Shown here: one piece after another, positions 8,125-17,355 of the stretch | Layout of the letters: each line of letters opens with the position of its first letter | Numbering within the stretch: position 1 is the first letter of the stretch | Assembly: GCA_018240015.1 (NCBI GenBank) | Contig: JAFEGJ010000007.1 | Span: 91,752-155,751 of the forward strand | Direction: 5' to 3' | From: Verrucomicrobiota bacterium | GTDB taxonomy: Bacteria; Chlamydiota; Chlamydiia; Chlamydiales; Rhabdochlamydiaceae | DNA length: 64,000 nucleotides | Notes under the pieces: generated by a model | What the model saw: only the letters and a program-made list of their open reading frames with translations | Told to the model about the DNA's origin: nothing | Databases searched by the model: none | Made by a program: the position numbers and the translations under genes

Positions 8125-10602
8125 CTAATCTGCTTTTTTCACACTAATCACGACTTTATCATCTTTGGCAGAGACTTCTACTTCTTGCCCGGAATTAATT
8201 TCTCCTTTCAGGATTGCAGTAGAAAGAGGGCTGACAACGGCATGTTGGATCAGGCGTTTTAGGGGACGTGCGCCATACTCAGCATCGTAGCCTTCTTTGG
8301 CGAGGTAGGCAAGGAGGTTGTCCTTCCAAACAGGCTTGATGTGGCCTTCGGAGAGTCGCATCGCAACATTGTTGAGCTGGATGCCGACGATTTTTTCGAT
8401 CTCTTTTTCGGTGAGGGGATGGAAGGGAAGAATTTCATCGAGGCGGTTGAGAAACTCTGGCCTAAAATGCCGGCGAAGGGCATCTGTGGCCAGGTTAGAG
8501 GTCATGATGAATAAGGCATTCTTGCAGTTAACGGTGCGGCCTTTGCTATCGGTTAAGCGTCCATCGTCGAAGATTTGGAGGAGGATGTTGAAGACGTCGG
8601 GGTGTGCTTTTTCGATTTCATCGAGGAGAACGACGGAGTAAGGACGGCGTCTAATTGCTTCAGTGAGCTGTCCGCCTTCTTCGTAGCCGATATAGCCGGG
8701 TGGAGATCCAATGAGCTTGGAAACGGTGTGTTTTTCCATGTACTCTGACATGTCGAGGCGGATCATCGCTTCTTCTTGATCAAAGAGGAGGCGTGCGAGG
8801 GCTTTAGCAAGTTCGGTTTTTCCAACACCTGTGGGGCCGACAAAGAGAAAGACGCCGATGGGGCGGCTCGGGTCGCTGAGGCCCGCGCGGGATCGGCGGA
8901 TGGCTTCACTGACGGCCACGATCGCTTCGTTTTGTCCGATCACTAAGGCCTGAAGATCTTGTTCGAGATGGAGGAGTTTTTCGGCCTGGCCTTGGAGCAT
9001 TTTTTGAACGGGAACGCCGGTCCATTTTGAGACAATTTGGGCGATGAGAGATTCATCGACTTCTTCTTGCAGAAGGCGGTTTTGCTCGCCCCCGAGTTTT
9101 TTTTGGAGGTCTTCGAGTTCTTTTTTGAGGGCGGGGATTTTACTGTAGCGGATCTCAGCGACTTTATTGTAGTCGCCTGCGCGCTCGACTTCTTCTTCTT
9201 GGAATTTGAGCTTTTCGAGTTGGTCTTTTTTGGTTTTCAGTTCATCGATGCGCTTTTTCTCATCATTCCAGCGTAGGCGAAGAGCAGAGAGTTCTTCTTT
9301 GAGTTTGGTAATTTCTTTGTCGTCGGTGGGAAGTCCTTCGCGCTTCAAGGCTTCTTGTTTGACGATGAGGCTAGCGAGCTCTCGATCTTTACGGTCAATG
9401 GGCAGAGGAACGCTGCCGAGTTGGAGGCGGATCATGCTGGCGGCTTCGTCGATGAGATCGATAGCTTTATCGGGAAGTTGCCGATCGGTGATGTAGCGGT
9501 GGGAGAGAAAGACGGCGGCATGGAGCGCGGCTTCGGTGATGCGCACCCCGTGATAAATTTCGTAGCGCTCTTTGAGGCCGCGGAGGATGGCGATAGCATC
9601 CTCGAGAGAGGGTTCTTCGACGAGAACGGGTTGGAACCGGCGTTCTAAGGCGGCATCTTTTTCGATGTGCTTTTGGTATTCGGCAAGGGTTGTGGCGCCG
9701 ATGCAGTGCAGCGTTCCGCGTGCAAGGGCGGGTTTGAGGAGATTCGCGGCGTCCATAGCGCCTTCGGAGGCCCCGGCGCCAACAAGGGTGTGGACTTCAT
9801 CGATGAAGAGGAGGTATTTTCCTTCGCTATTTTCGATTTCGGTGAGGATACTTTTAAGTCTTTCTTCAAATTCTCCGCGGTACTTTGTCCCTGCGATGAG
9901 GCTTCCCATATCGAGGGCGAAGAGTTCCTTGCCTTTGAGGGATTCAGGGATGTCACTGGCAATGATGCGCTGGGCAAGGCCTTCGGCGATTGCGGTTTTA
10001 CCAACGCCGGGTTCTCCTATGAGGATAGGATTGTTTTTAGTGCGGCGCGATAAGACTTGCATGGTGCGGCGGATTTCTTCATCGCGGCCGATGACGGGAT
10101 CGAGCTTGCCGCTGCGGGCGAGTTTTGTGAGATTTTTGCAGTATTTGTCTAAGGCTTGAAGAGAAGATTCAGCGGTGGGCGAGTCCATAGTGTGATTTCC
10201 CCTAATTTCTTTAACTTTTTGTTCGAGCTTTGCGGGCGTTTGTTTCCAGCCTGCAAAAGGAAGAGCCAGCAAGAGATGGTCGGTGGCGATATAGGTGTCT
10301 TTCCATTTGTGGGCGATCGCTTGGGCCTCGGAGAGAGCGGATTGAAGAGTGGATGAAATCGTCGGTTCGGAAGGGGTGCCTGAAAAGGTAGGCGATTTTT
10401 TGAGCTGAGTTTCGATTTGGGTAAGAAGATCGGAGGGGTTTAGCTTTAGAGAAGCGGCGAAGGAAGAAAAATATCCTTGGGGGTCCGAGAATAGAGCGTG
10501 GAGAAGATGGTGCTCGGTCACCTGGGTATGTTTACGTGATCTAGCAAGCTCGATCGCTGTTTGGAGAGCTTCTGAGACAGAATCTGTAAATTGTGGCGCC
10601 AT
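8125..10602 (-). CDS. clpB: ATP-dependent disaggregase ClpB
   Basis: This is an 825-residue Hsp100 chaperone that works with DnaK to dissolve protein aggregates in the cytoplasm. It has the N-domain (1-145), a first AAA+ module with Walker A GEPGVGKT (196-203), a coiled-coil M domain (roughly 400-520, rich in Glu/Lys, which separates it from ClpA and ClpC) and a second AAA+ module with GPTGVGKT and [16 protein letters not shown]. It is somewhat shorter than the usual 855-870 residues: between TSNL and FRPEF in the second AAA+ module only about ten residues remain where most ClpB proteins have about 30. GAGG before the ATG supports the start. I see no CIRCE operator upstream; the previous gene ends only 20 bp away. 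Confidence 0.95.
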   Translation of the reverse strand: MAPQFTDSVSEALQTAIELARSRKHTQVTEHHLLHALFSDPQGYFSSFAASLKLNPSDLLTQIETQLKKSPTFSGTPSEPTISSTLQSALSEAQAIAHKWKDTYIATDHLLLALPFAGWKQTPAKLEQKVKEIRGNHTMDSPTAESSLQALDKYCKNLTKLARSGKLDPVIGRDEEIRRTMQVLSRRTKNNPILIGEPGVGKTAIAEGLAQRIIASDIPESLKGKELFALDMGSLIAGTKYRGEFEERLKSILTEIENSEGKYLLFIDEVHTLVGAGASEGAMDAANLLKPALARGTLHCIGATTLAEYQKHIEKDAALERRFQPVLVEEPSLEDAIAILRGLKERYEIYHGVRITEAALHAAVFLSHRYITDRQLPDKAIDLIDEAASMIRLQLGSVPLPIDRKDRELASLIVKQEALKREGLPTDDKEITKLKEELSALRLRWNDEKKRIDELKTKKDQLEKLKFQEEEVERAGDYNKVAEIRYSKIPALKKELEDLQKKLGGEQNRLLQEEVDESLIAQIVSKWTGVPVQKMLQGQAEKLLHLEQDLQALVIGQNEAIVAVSEAIRRSRAGLSDPSRPIGVFLFVGPTGVGKTELAKALARLLFDQEEAMIRLDMSEYMEKHTVSKLIGSPPGYIGYEEGGQLTEAIRRRPYSVVLLDEIEKAHPDVFNILLQIFDDGRLTDSKGRTVNCKNALFIMTSNLATDALRRHFRPEFLNRLDEILPFHPLTEKEIEKIVGIQLNNVAMRLSEGHIKPVWKDNLLAYLAKEGYDAEYGARPLKRLIQHAVVSPLSTAILKGEINSGQEVEVSAKDDKVVISVKKAD

Positions 10603-10622
10603 AGGCGCCTCATTTTACCAAA

Positions 10623-10925
10623 TTACCCGATTTTTTTGGCACTCACCGAAGTGCCTGAGACGGTGTTGGTGATTTTTACAGGATATTGGGTATCCGTCGA
10701 AGGACCAAAAGTGGCAGAAAAGGGGGTAATCCAAAATTGAGTTGTCCCGCGATCTTGGGGTGCGACTTCATACACACTGCCGTCGCTGAAGCGGAGCTGC
10801 GTGCCGCCTTTGATGTTCTCGGAGAGGTAAATTTCTGGTTTGGGTGCTTCTGCGGCTCCCATGCCATGGCTAAACATGAGGGCGTAGAGAAGGGCGAAAG
10901 CGGGCATACTGCGGACAAAATGCAT
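10623..10925 (-). CDS. Small secreted protein of unknown function
   Basis: This is a 100-residue protein I do not recognise. It begins with a plausible signal peptide (MHFVRSMPAFALLYALMF, cleavage probably after the GMGAAEA region at about residue 26). This leaves a mature part of about 75 residues with a beta-rich look. The start is well supported by AAGGAG six bases before the ATG; the frame stays open upstream but without a comparable site. It ends 20 bp before clpB and could be transcribed with it. A signal peptide with a short all-beta domain suggests a periplasmic or envelope protein. Nothing in the sequence points to an activity. Confidence 0.7.
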   Translation of the reverse strand: MHFVRSMPAFALLYALMFSHGMGAAEAPKPEIYLSENIKGGTQLRFSDGSVYEVAPQDRGTTQFWITPFSATFGPSTDTQYPVKITNTVSGTSVSAKKIG

Positions 10926-11060
10926 AGGACACTCCTTGAAAGCTGTTATACGAAGGAGTGATAATATTGTAAATAATTTTTTTAACAGGTCGTTCCTGAT
11001 TGGATGCTTTGGAGTTGATGTTTTATGACTTTTGATGAGGTTTTGAGACGGCCGAGGAAG

Positions 11061-11084
11061 CCCATATGCGCAGCTGCATATGGG
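11061..11084. repeat. Perfect inverted repeat (9-bp arms) between two minus-strand genes
   Basis: The arms CCCATATGC and GCATATGGG are perfect and separated by six bases (GCAGCT). It lies between the SirB1/TPR gene (stop at 11139) and the small secreted protein gene. No T run follows on either strand, so it is not a standard intrinsic terminator. It could be an mRNA hairpin or a dyad operator. Confidence 0.5.
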
Positions 11085-11138
11085 TGACGAGGACGGAATC
11101 AAAACATCGCAAAAGGCAAAAGCAGCAACCCAAATGAT

Positions 11139-12656
11139 CTAATTAGGAGCGGCCGATGGAGGGCAAAGACGGCGGAGATGGTCTTTGAGGCCGCGCAGGG
11201 CGCGGCATTTGTGCTCGCGGGCTGTGAGGAGTTCTTCGGTCTTGTAGAGATATTTCCAAGCGCTGAGGTAGTCATATCTTTCTAGAGAAGAAATGGCCAG
11301 GTAGTATTCGACACTGGCATTGTTGGGGTCGAGGGCGTGGTATTTTTCGAGGATGTCTTTGGCTTCGGTCATGCGCCCGAGTTGGAGGTAGGTGATGGCG
11401 AGATGGAAAAGTCCGGCGCGAAAGCGCGGGTAGCGGCGCAGGGTTTCTAGGAGTTCTTTTTGCTTTTTGACGATGGAGGCTCGGTTAGAATCGACGTGTT
11501 GAAAAACCGCTTTAATGCCGTCAGCATTAATTCGCCCGGCAAAATAGTCGTCCGGAATGGTTTCAGCGGAAACAGCATGGTCGTAGGTGAACTTCTGGAG
11601 CGGTTTTAAAAGCTTTTTGGCTTCCGATTTTTTTCCAAGAAACAGGTAATTGAGTCCCAGGAGAAATTTGTGCAGGGGATCATCGGGTAAAAACGGAGCT
11701 GCTTTGAGGTAGAGCTCGACCGATTTATCGTACTTTTCTTGGGTCCAAGCAACGGAAGCTTCGTTGACAAAGGCCATCCCAATGACTTCTTTCATCGTAC
11801 GCTGAGCAAGGCGTCTTGTTTCGATGCCGAGGTAGACTTCCGAGGGAAGATGGATGCCGCGGGCTGTGGTTTCGATGTTGGTAACGCGGAGGCCCTCGCG
11901 GTAGCGAACAAAGATGTGGCCCGGAGGCGTGATGATTTCAAGGGGAAGGTCGATGCGCTGTGCAATGGAAAGGTAGAGGATGGAGACGCCGAGGCAAACG
12001 CCCTCGCGGCTATCGAGAACGGAAGGAAGAAAGGTGTAGAGGTCGATCTCTTTCGCATAGAGTGAGTGGGGCGGAAAGCGGAAGTGCATTTCTTCAAAGA
12101 TGAAGCGATTGATCTCGCGGATTTTGTCATAGGATGTGGCAGTTGAGGGAAGGCGGGCGAGAATTTGGAGGGCCATGAGGTCGAGGAGCGCTTCGTATTG
12201 CTCGATCTTGCCTCTATCTTCATCGAATTGATACAGAAGTAGGCCTCTACCCAAATCGACGTGCTCGGTAGGAAGAGCCAGGAGTTCTTGTTTGGTCCAG
12301 ACTTGGTGGCCAGGAAGAAAGCGATTAGAGAGTTTGCTGGCAAGAGAGAGAATAGCGCCGAGTTGTTCCTCACTCAATACGGGAGGTGGCAGATGCGAAT
12401 CGCGGGTGATGAGCGAGATAATGGCCTGGATATCAAGAGAAGGCAGCTGCAGTGGTGTAGAAGAAACCTTTCCCCCGCTGAGTAGATGCCAGGCGTGTTT
12501 CAGCGCTTTTTGCCCTTCGGGTGTTTCACTGTAGAGGTTGTAGAACGCGAGATGTTGCGAAACAGAGAGAGGATCGAGGCTGGAGAGGAGGGATTTGAGG
12601 TGGCCAGAGTCTGCCCAAAGAGTGGAAAATAAAAGTAAAAAGCCAGCTATACGCAT
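11139..12656 (-). CDS. Secreted SirB1-like transglutaminase-fold/TPR protein
   Basis: This 505-residue protein starts with a short signal peptide (MRIAGFLLLFSTLWADSG). The middle (about 165-290) resembles the SirB1/Transglut_core2 fold: REGVCLGVSILYLSIAQRI with a possible nucleophile Cys, then PPGHIFVRY with a His, then NIETTARG. C-terminal of this, from about 300, are tetratricopeptide-like helices (YLKAAPFLPDDPLHKFLLG, LFHLAITYLQLGRMTEAKDI). This domain order is known in bacterial proteins of unknown role. An envelope location is inferred from the signal peptide. No ribosome-binding site precedes the ATG; a TATATT hexamer ends six bases before it, so a leaderless transcript is possible. The function is unknown. 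Confidence 0.75.
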   Translation of the reverse strand: MRIAGFLLLFSTLWADSGHLKSLLSSLDPLSVSQHLAFYNLYSETPEGQKALKHAWHLLSGGKVSSTPLQLPSLDIQAIISLITRDSHLPPPVLSEEQLGAILSLASKLSNRFLPGHQVWTKQELLALPTEHVDLGRGLLLYQFDEDRGKIEQYEALLDLMALQILARLPSTATSYDKIREINRFIFEEMHFRFPPHSLYAKEIDLYTFLPSVLDSREGVCLGVSILYLSIAQRIDLPLEIITPPGHIFVRYREGLRVTNIETTARGIHLPSEVYLGIETRRLAQRTMKEVIGMAFVNEASVAWTQEKYDKSVELYLKAAPFLPDDPLHKFLLGLNYLFLGKKSEAKKLLKPLQKFTYDHAVSAETIPDDYFAGRINADGIKAVFQHVDSNRASIVKKQKELLETLRRYPRFRAGLFHLAITYLQLGRMTEAKDILEKYHALDPNNASVEYYLAISSLERYDYLSAWKYLYKTEELLTAREHKCRALRGLKDHLRRLCPPSAAPN

Positions 12657-12676
12657 AGAACTAATATAGCGCTATC

Positions 12677-13390
12677 TCATGCGCTTCGCAAAGAAGATTG
12701 TAGCTGTTTTCGAAAGATTTGCAAAACTGTGTCACTGGGGTCTATCGTGAGTCCTTCTTCTACATCTTTTAGGGCAGCGGCATTGTCGCCACTAGACTGG
12801 TAGGCGATGGCGCGCCAACGGAAAAAATGGGTGCATTGATTTTCTTTTTTGCATAAAGGAGAGAGCATTAAAATTGCCTGTTGGTATTCATTGCGATTGA
12901 TGAATGCTTGTGCCATCGCTGTTATTAACTCCTCAAATTTCGATTGATGCTGGGGTACTTGCACAAGATCTTCCTTAGCCTTATCTAGCTGACTCTGCAT
13001 ATAACATACGAACGCGCGGAAGCACCGCAGGGTAGGATTTGGGTCTTTTATGTGATCGATAAGAAGGTTTAAGCAGTTTTCAGCTTTTTTAAATTGGAAA
13101 TGTTTTAAGTGATACCTAAATGTTTTGTGAGCGCTGAATATGGTTTGGGCATAAAGCGTTTGTAAATGGGGATGGATTGATGATTTGCAGAAGTTGAGTA
13201 GTTCCATCGCTGTAGGAAGGTCTTTTTCAGCCACGTAAATGCCTATATGCCACTCACAAGCTTCAAACAGATCCATATGGCCAAATTGATGGTGAGCATT
13301 TACTAAGGCATGTGCTAAGTAATAATCCCCTTGTTCGACGGTAGTTAGTACACTTGTTTGAGCAGGTGAAAGGGTGGTGGTTATGTGCAT
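12677..13390 (-). CDS. TPR-repeat protein, 237 residues
   Basis: This is a cytoplasmic, mostly helical protein. The segment RWRAIAYQSSGDNAAALKDV followed by GLTIDPSD (about residues 190-220) is a clear tetratricopeptide repeat, and earlier helices such as YYLAHALVNAHHQFGHMDLF look like degenerate repeats. No signal peptide or TM segment is visible. The ATG lies 3 bp after the stop of the gene upstream, so the two are surely co-transcribed. TPR proteins of this size next to type III secretion genes often serve as class II chaperones (SycD/LcrH), but this one is longer and I cannot confirm that role. Confidence 0.7.
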   Translation of the reverse strand: MHITTTLSPAQTSVLTTVEQGDYYLAHALVNAHHQFGHMDLFEACEWHIGIYVAEKDLPTAMELLNFCKSSIHPHLQTLYAQTIFSAHKTFRYHLKHFQFKKAENCLNLLIDHIKDPNPTLRCFRAFVCYMQSQLDKAKEDLVQVPQHQSKFEELITAMAQAFINRNEYQQAILMLSPLCKKENQCTHFFRWRAIAYQSSGDNAAALKDVEEGLTIDPSDTVLQIFRKQLQSSLRSA

Positions 13391-13393
13391 ATA

Positions 13394-13720
13394 TTAAGGT
13401 TTCCTTTTCGTAGTGGAGAAAGCAGCTTTATGAATATTTTCTTGTGCCTTCAAAAGTTTTGGATTACGGGGATCCAATTCTAATGCTCGTATGACATCGA
13501 GAAGGGCCGGATAGGGTTTTTGATTTCGGCAATGCGCAGCGGCGCGTAATGCCAGGAGGTTGATGTCGGGGCTCGGATTGTTATCTAGTTTGTTGGACAG
13601 AATTTCCAAGGCTGAACCGATCTTGTTTTTTCTGATTAAAGCAATAATCCTTTGTTCCTCATTGAGAGGCAGGGGAAAATCGGTTTGGGATAAATCAAAT
13701 AAACTGAGCGGTCGTGTCAT
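13394..13720 (-). CDS. Small TPR-repeat protein, 108 residues
   Basis: Residues about 45-95 (LALRAAAHCRNQKPYPALLDV then RALELDPRNPKLL) form a recognisable tetratricopeptide helix pair. The ATG at 13720 is chosen because GAGG lies about 9 bases upstream; a TTG 15 bp earlier is possible but not needed. It directly precedes the 237-residue TPR gene with a 3-bp gap. It is probably a protein-interaction module or chaperone; no partner can be named. Confidence 0.68.
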   Translation of the reverse strand: MTRPLSLFDLSQTDFPLPLNEEQRIIALIRKNKIGSALEILSNKLDNNPSPDINLLALRAAAHCRNQKPYPALLDVIRALELDPRNPKLLKAQENIHKAAFSTTKRKP

Positions 13721-13837
13721 TATATTGAACCTCAAAAATAGTCAATTTTACGGCAAATGAGAGAATATGAAAAGCTGTTTTGGATAGATTTGTATAGAGA
13801 AGATAAGATGGGAAGTGGGAAGGCACTTTTCTTCGGT

Positions 13838-14200
13838 TCACCTATTAAGCGGGTTATATAATTGGGTGATAATACGATTTTTAATTTCGTTGAGAGCTGT
13901 ATTTGTTGGTGACAAGATCATAGCCAGCTCGATACTTCTCAGCGCGGTTGGGAAATTCCCCTCTGCTTCATAAACAACTCCGACCCAGTAATAATACTGG
14001 GCAGTAGAGATTATATTTTTTCGGAAGGCGTATTCAATAGCCGCAAAAGCACTAAGGAATCTTTTTTCTTGAACAAGGGGCGAGATGGTTCTTATCAAGT
14101 AGGGTATATTTTCATAGGGCAATGCAGGCTGATTGAATGAGATATCTGTCTTCACAATGTTTATATGTGTTGGACGGACTAAAGGTGAGGTATTCTGCAT
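13838..14200 (-). CDS. Small TPR-like protein, possible type III chaperone
   Basis: This is a 120-residue helical protein. The region YYWVGVVYEAEGNFPTALRS followed by IELAMILSPTN (about 75-105) is a single clear TPR. Sequence before it (LIRTISPLVQEKRFLSAFAA) resembles another. The ATG at 14200 has GGGAG about 8 bases upstream and is preferred over an ATG 27 bp earlier that lacks one. It lies 58 bp downstream of malQ and begins a run of three small TPR genes. The size and position beside the type III block would fit an SycD-like chaperone, an inference only. Confidence 0.65.
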   Translation of the reverse strand: MQNTSPLVRPTHINIVKTDISFNQPALPYENIPYLIRTISPLVQEKRFLSAFAAIEYAFRKNIISTAQYYYWVGVVYEAEGNFPTALRSIELAMILSPTNTALNEIKNRIITQLYNPLNR

Positions 14201-14258
14201 CGATTTTCTCCCGTAGAAAATTTGCATCAGTCTAATAGATCGAAGAGATAAGAAAAAG

Positions 14259-15752
14259 CTATTTTTGGACCACTTTGGTCAAGCACTTCCTTAAAGGATC
14301 ATGGGCAACAATGTCTTCCAACGAGGGCCTTAACCGATAGGTCCAATTGGTGGGCAGAACTTTTCCTGGGATATTAATCCGTTCGTCTTCGGGCCGTGGA
14401 GCGACAAGTTCAGGAAAAAGAGCTAAATATTCTTGGAAAAGATTTACATGGTAAAGGCTGGGTGTGTGGTGGGCATCTTGGAGAATGGAAAGGCGGTGCT
14501 CAAACGTGAGGTCGGGTGAGTAGGTCCATCCGCGCCCCGCAGCGAAAATCTTGGCGCTTTCGACGTCGTTTTGCCACCACTGTTGCAAGGTTTCCGAGTC
14601 GTGGGTTGAGACGGTCGTCAGTGATAGACGGGGATATTTTTCGAGGGGAATATAAGCTCCATGGTCGTTGTATTCCCTCTCCCAGCGCATCACTTTGGTC
14701 CCTGGAATGCCAAGTCCTGTGAGGCAGGTGCGAACGGAGGGCGGCACATCTCCTAAATCTTCGGCAATCGCTTGCATGGGACTTGCATCGAGAAGTGTTT
14801 GTAAGATCTCTTTGCCTTGAGGGATCCATAGGGCTGGATTTTCAGGGATAAACTTCCCTTCTTGGGGTGATTTTCCATGGGGTATGGCCCATATGCGAAA
14901 AAAGCCTACAGCATGGTCGATGCGATAAAGATCGTAATAGTGGCTGGCGACTTTAAGCCTCTCTTTCCACCAGGCGAAGTTTTGTTTTTTCATTTCGTCC
15001 CAGTTAAAAAGGGGGAAACCCCAATGCTGCCCCTCAGCATTATAAGCATCGGGAGGAGCCCCTGCGGCCAGCGAAAAGTCGAAAAGATCGGGATTTTGCC
15101 AAGCGTCGACGCTTTCGGTACTTATAAGTATGGGTATATCTCCCATTATCTGGATCTTTTTATCTTTAGAATGGGCTTTGACCTTGCTCATTTGGGTAAA
15201 GCACAAAAACTGCACGAGAATATGAAAGAGAATCTCGTCCCAATATTTTTTCACGAGGGCTTTTTCGGAGGATTCTTTAATCTCTGCAGGCCAGCTCATC
15301 CAGTACGTGTGTCCTAAGCGGTCCTTGAGGTGTTTGAAGAGGCCGTAAGAGACAGCCCAGGGGTTTTCTTGGAGAAAATGATCGAAGGCAGGGTCTTTGA
15401 GAATTTGTGGTCCGGTTGTCTCAATATATGTGCGCAAAAAATCGAGCTTAAGAGCGAGGACTTCAGCATATGCTACGCGCGGGGTGGATAATAAATGCTT
15501 GCAATCGGGAAGTTTTTTTACACCGGGCAGTGCGTGCAGAGATAGATAGATCGGATGGAGCGCGCAAGAGGAGAGGGCGTTATAGGGGCCAGGATCGTGC
15601 CCGGAATCATTCAGCGGAAGAAGTTGGATGGTGTCCAGTCCAAGACCTTCGCACCAATCGATCAAGGGCAGAAGATCTAAAAATTCACCGATCCCTGAGC
15701 TTTTCTGGGTGCGAAGCGCCGAGAGCGGTAGATCTATCCCGTGATGCGTCAT
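14259..15752 (-). CDS. malQ: 4-alpha-glucanotransferase (amylomaltase), GH77
   Basis: This 497-residue enzyme moves alpha-1,4-glucan segments between maltodextrins and takes part in glycogen turnover in the cytoplasm. GH77 signatures are present: GIGEF near the N-terminus, the nucleophile Asp in YRIDHAVGFFRIW, the acid/base Glu in EDLGDVP and the substrate-binding STHDSETL. The length fits the family. In Chlamydia, malQ (CT087) likewise follows the type III chaperone gene, so its place next to a secretion operon is ancestral rather than functional. GAGGAG lies directly against the ATG, closer than is usual. Confidence 0.93.
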   Translation of the reverse strand: MTHHGIDLPLSALRTQKSSGIGEFLDLLPLIDWCEGLGLDTIQLLPLNDSGHDPGPYNALSSCALHPIYLSLHALPGVKKLPDCKHLLSTPRVAYAEVLALKLDFLRTYIETTGPQILKDPAFDHFLQENPWAVSYGLFKHLKDRLGHTYWMSWPAEIKESSEKALVKKYWDEILFHILVQFLCFTQMSKVKAHSKDKKIQIMGDIPILISTESVDAWQNPDLFDFSLAAGAPPDAYNAEGQHWGFPLFNWDEMKKQNFAWWKERLKVASHYYDLYRIDHAVGFFRIWAIPHGKSPQEGKFIPENPALWIPQGKEILQTLLDASPMQAIAEDLGDVPPSVRTCLTGLGIPGTKVMRWEREYNDHGAYIPLEKYPRLSLTTVSTHDSETLQQWWQNDVESAKIFAAGRGWTYSPDLTFEHRLSILQDAHHTPSLYHVNLFQEYLALFPELVAPRPEDERINIPGKVLPTNWTYRLRPSLEDIVAHDPLRKCLTKVVQK

Positions 15753-15784
15753 CTCCTCTAGATATCACGTGAAAAGATTTGTTG

Positions 15785-16855
15785 TCAGGAGATCTGTCGC
15801 ACAGCATTGATGCCCACTTTGATTTGTCTTGTGTTATCGTCATACTCTCCAAGAAAAAGACCACTCACTGAAAAACAACCGAGTGTTAGGCCTGGCTCTA
15901 GTGTACGTGAGTAAGTATCTGCATTGAGTCGCTCTTGACATTCGACGTATTGTGTGAGGAAACTGGTTGAGAGTTCTAAAATAGTACCCATCCGATAATT
16001 GGGATATTTGGCTAGTAAAGCCTCCTGCTCTTCGCGCGTCTTATTTAGGCTTTCTGGGATGGGCTCTCTCGTAACCATAATCCAGTAAGGTTTAGCGGGT
16101 GCTTCATTCCCATATTTCATTAGAGCATCGGCTTCGATATGGCTCATCTTAGTTGGGTGGGAGGTTTTTTTAAAAAAGTCGTTTAGATTGGCAAGCGTGT
16201 AGGGTTTACCGTTGATTTCAGGAACGATCAATCGGAAAATATGAGTCTGGTAAATTATCTTGTCGGGATAGAACGGACAGGGCTCTTGCATCAAGGTAAT
16301 GAGGTTGTCCGGGATCGGAAGGGCTTGCCCAACTTTGCCGAGGTGTTTTTCATAACAACTCGATCCAAAAGTCATGGTGGGATCTTTGGTTTTATCAGTA
16401 GTTGTTGCGGGAGGTCTTAATGGGGTTGAAGCGACCTTCTGGGCAAGGGGAGTGGATTGCGGAGTTTCCAATTTCTGCTTTTTGACAGATCCTTCTACCT
16501 GCGGTGTTTGTTCTGCAGGTCGCTTAAATATTAGATTTTGAGGTGTTGAGGGAGGAACGCGAGGATTTATCAGCTGATTGGCAATGGATGGATCGACTTT
16601 GTTTTTTTCGTCGAAAAGCAGGCGTACGTTCAAATAAAAGTCGGTATCTTCTCTAGAAAGAACTTCTAGATCATGCCTCGTCGCAAGTGTTCGGGCCTTA
16701 TCTTCAAGCGTCAAACGAACTGCAGAATGTTCCACATTTCCTTTGAGTCTAGGTATTAGGTGATAGATGCGGCTACAGAGATCACCCACTGTCGGGGTAA
16801 TCTGTATAGTGTGATGTTTCTTTGGTGTTGCAGCGGGGCTCGGAAAATGTATCAT
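15785..16855 (-). CDS. Unknown protein with bipartite NLS-like motif; type III effector candidate
   Basis: I do not recognise this 356-residue protein. It has no signal peptide and no TM segment. It falls into three parts: residues 1-95; a Pro/Ser/Thr-rich linker (96-160); and a compact C-terminal domain (about 165-356) with many aromatic residues. Inside the linker, KRPA at 111-114 is followed after 12 residues by KKQK (125-128), the layout of a classical bipartite nuclear localisation signal. The gene lies between scc1 and malQ, where I recall no gene in Chlamydia, and has a strong AAGGAG site 7 bp before the ATG. Placement inside the secretion operon next to a chaperone suggests a secreted effector. 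That is an inference; the linker motif could be fortuitous. Confidence 0.7.
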   Translation of the reverse strand: MIHFPSPAATPKKHHTIQITPTVGDLCSRIYHLIPRLKGNVEHSAVRLTLEDKARTLATRHDLEVLSREDTDFYLNVRLLFDEKNKVDPSIANQLINPRVPPSTPQNLIFKRPAEQTPQVEGSVKKQKLETPQSTPLAQKVASTPLRPPATTTDKTKDPTMTFGSSCYEKHLGKVGQALPIPDNLITLMQEPCPFYPDKIIYQTHIFRLIVPEINGKPYTLANLNDFFKKTSHPTKMSHIEADALMKYGNEAPAKPYWIMVTREPIPESLNKTREEQEALLAKYPNYRMGTILELSTSFLTQYVECQERLNADTYSRTLEPGLTLGCFSVSGLFLGEYDDNTRQIKVGINAVRQIS

Positions 16856-16899
16856 AAAATCTCCTTGGACACAGAATTTGCCAAAGATTTTATCTCAAA

Positions 16900-17355
16900 T
16901 CATTTTTTCTGGATATCAAAGATGGACGGACCCGTCTTTTGTAGGGTCTGACCGCGCTCAGGAATACGACCTGTCTCGAGAGCTGTTTTCCAGGTGAAGG
17001 CTTTTTCAAGGAACGTGCCTAAAAAATCGGCAAAGTTATCGCCGTGAAGACCTGGGTAATAAATGTATGCAAAGAGCGCGAGCTGGTTGTTTCTTGCGCT
17101 GTACGCAAAAGTGCCAAGGCGCGGATAAGCATTATTTTCCTTGAGAGTGGCTTTGAGAAGATTTTCTCTAAATTTTCCCGCAGGTATTTCTCCCACAAAG
17201 CAGGCAACCAAAAGTCGATCTTGGTTTTCTTCTTCTTGGATTTGGATGTGGATTTTGTTGTCGATGTTGAGACGGCACAGCCTTTTGCTGTCGGGATGCA
17301 GAGGAACATTGATGAGCGTTCCGAGATCGGCAAGGAGTGTTGCAAATCTATCCAT
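16900..17355 (-). CDS. scc1: Type III secretion chaperone, Scc1/SycE-like
   Basis: This is a 151-residue class I (CesT/SycE fold) secretion chaperone. The sequence pattern fits: an N-terminal helix (DRFATLLADLG), a strand with LCRLNIDNKIHIQIQEEE and a central FAYSARNNQLALFAYI. Its ATG follows the copN stop with no gap (TAG-ATG). In Chlamydia the gene in this position (CT088) encodes Scc1, which with Scc4 binds the gatekeeper CopN and keeps it export-ready. The same role is likely here from synteny and size; the sequence itself is too divergent for me to be certain. Confidence 0.8.
   Translation of the reverse strand: MDRFATLLADLGTLINVPLHPDSKRLCRLNIDNKIHIQIQEEENQDRLLVACFVGEIPAGKFRENLLKATLKENNAYPRLGTFAYSARNNQLALFAYIYYPGLHGDNFADFLGTFLEKAFTWKTALETGRIPERGQTLQKTGPSIFDIQKK

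Noticed and set aside
9572..10159. Open frame of 195 codons on the plus strand opposite clpB
   Set aside because: It is a shadow caused by codon bias of clpB; the translation is Arg/Ser-rich and has no family features. The same holds for the long plus-strand frames opposite infB (33256-33720, 33754-34392) and ychF (29719-30684).
10603..10640. CIRCE heat-shock operator before clpB
   Set aside because: No TTAGCACTC/GAGTGCTAA pair is present in the 20-bp gap or just upstream.
11061..11084. Intrinsic terminator at the 9-bp inverted repeat
   Set aside because: No T tract follows on either strand.
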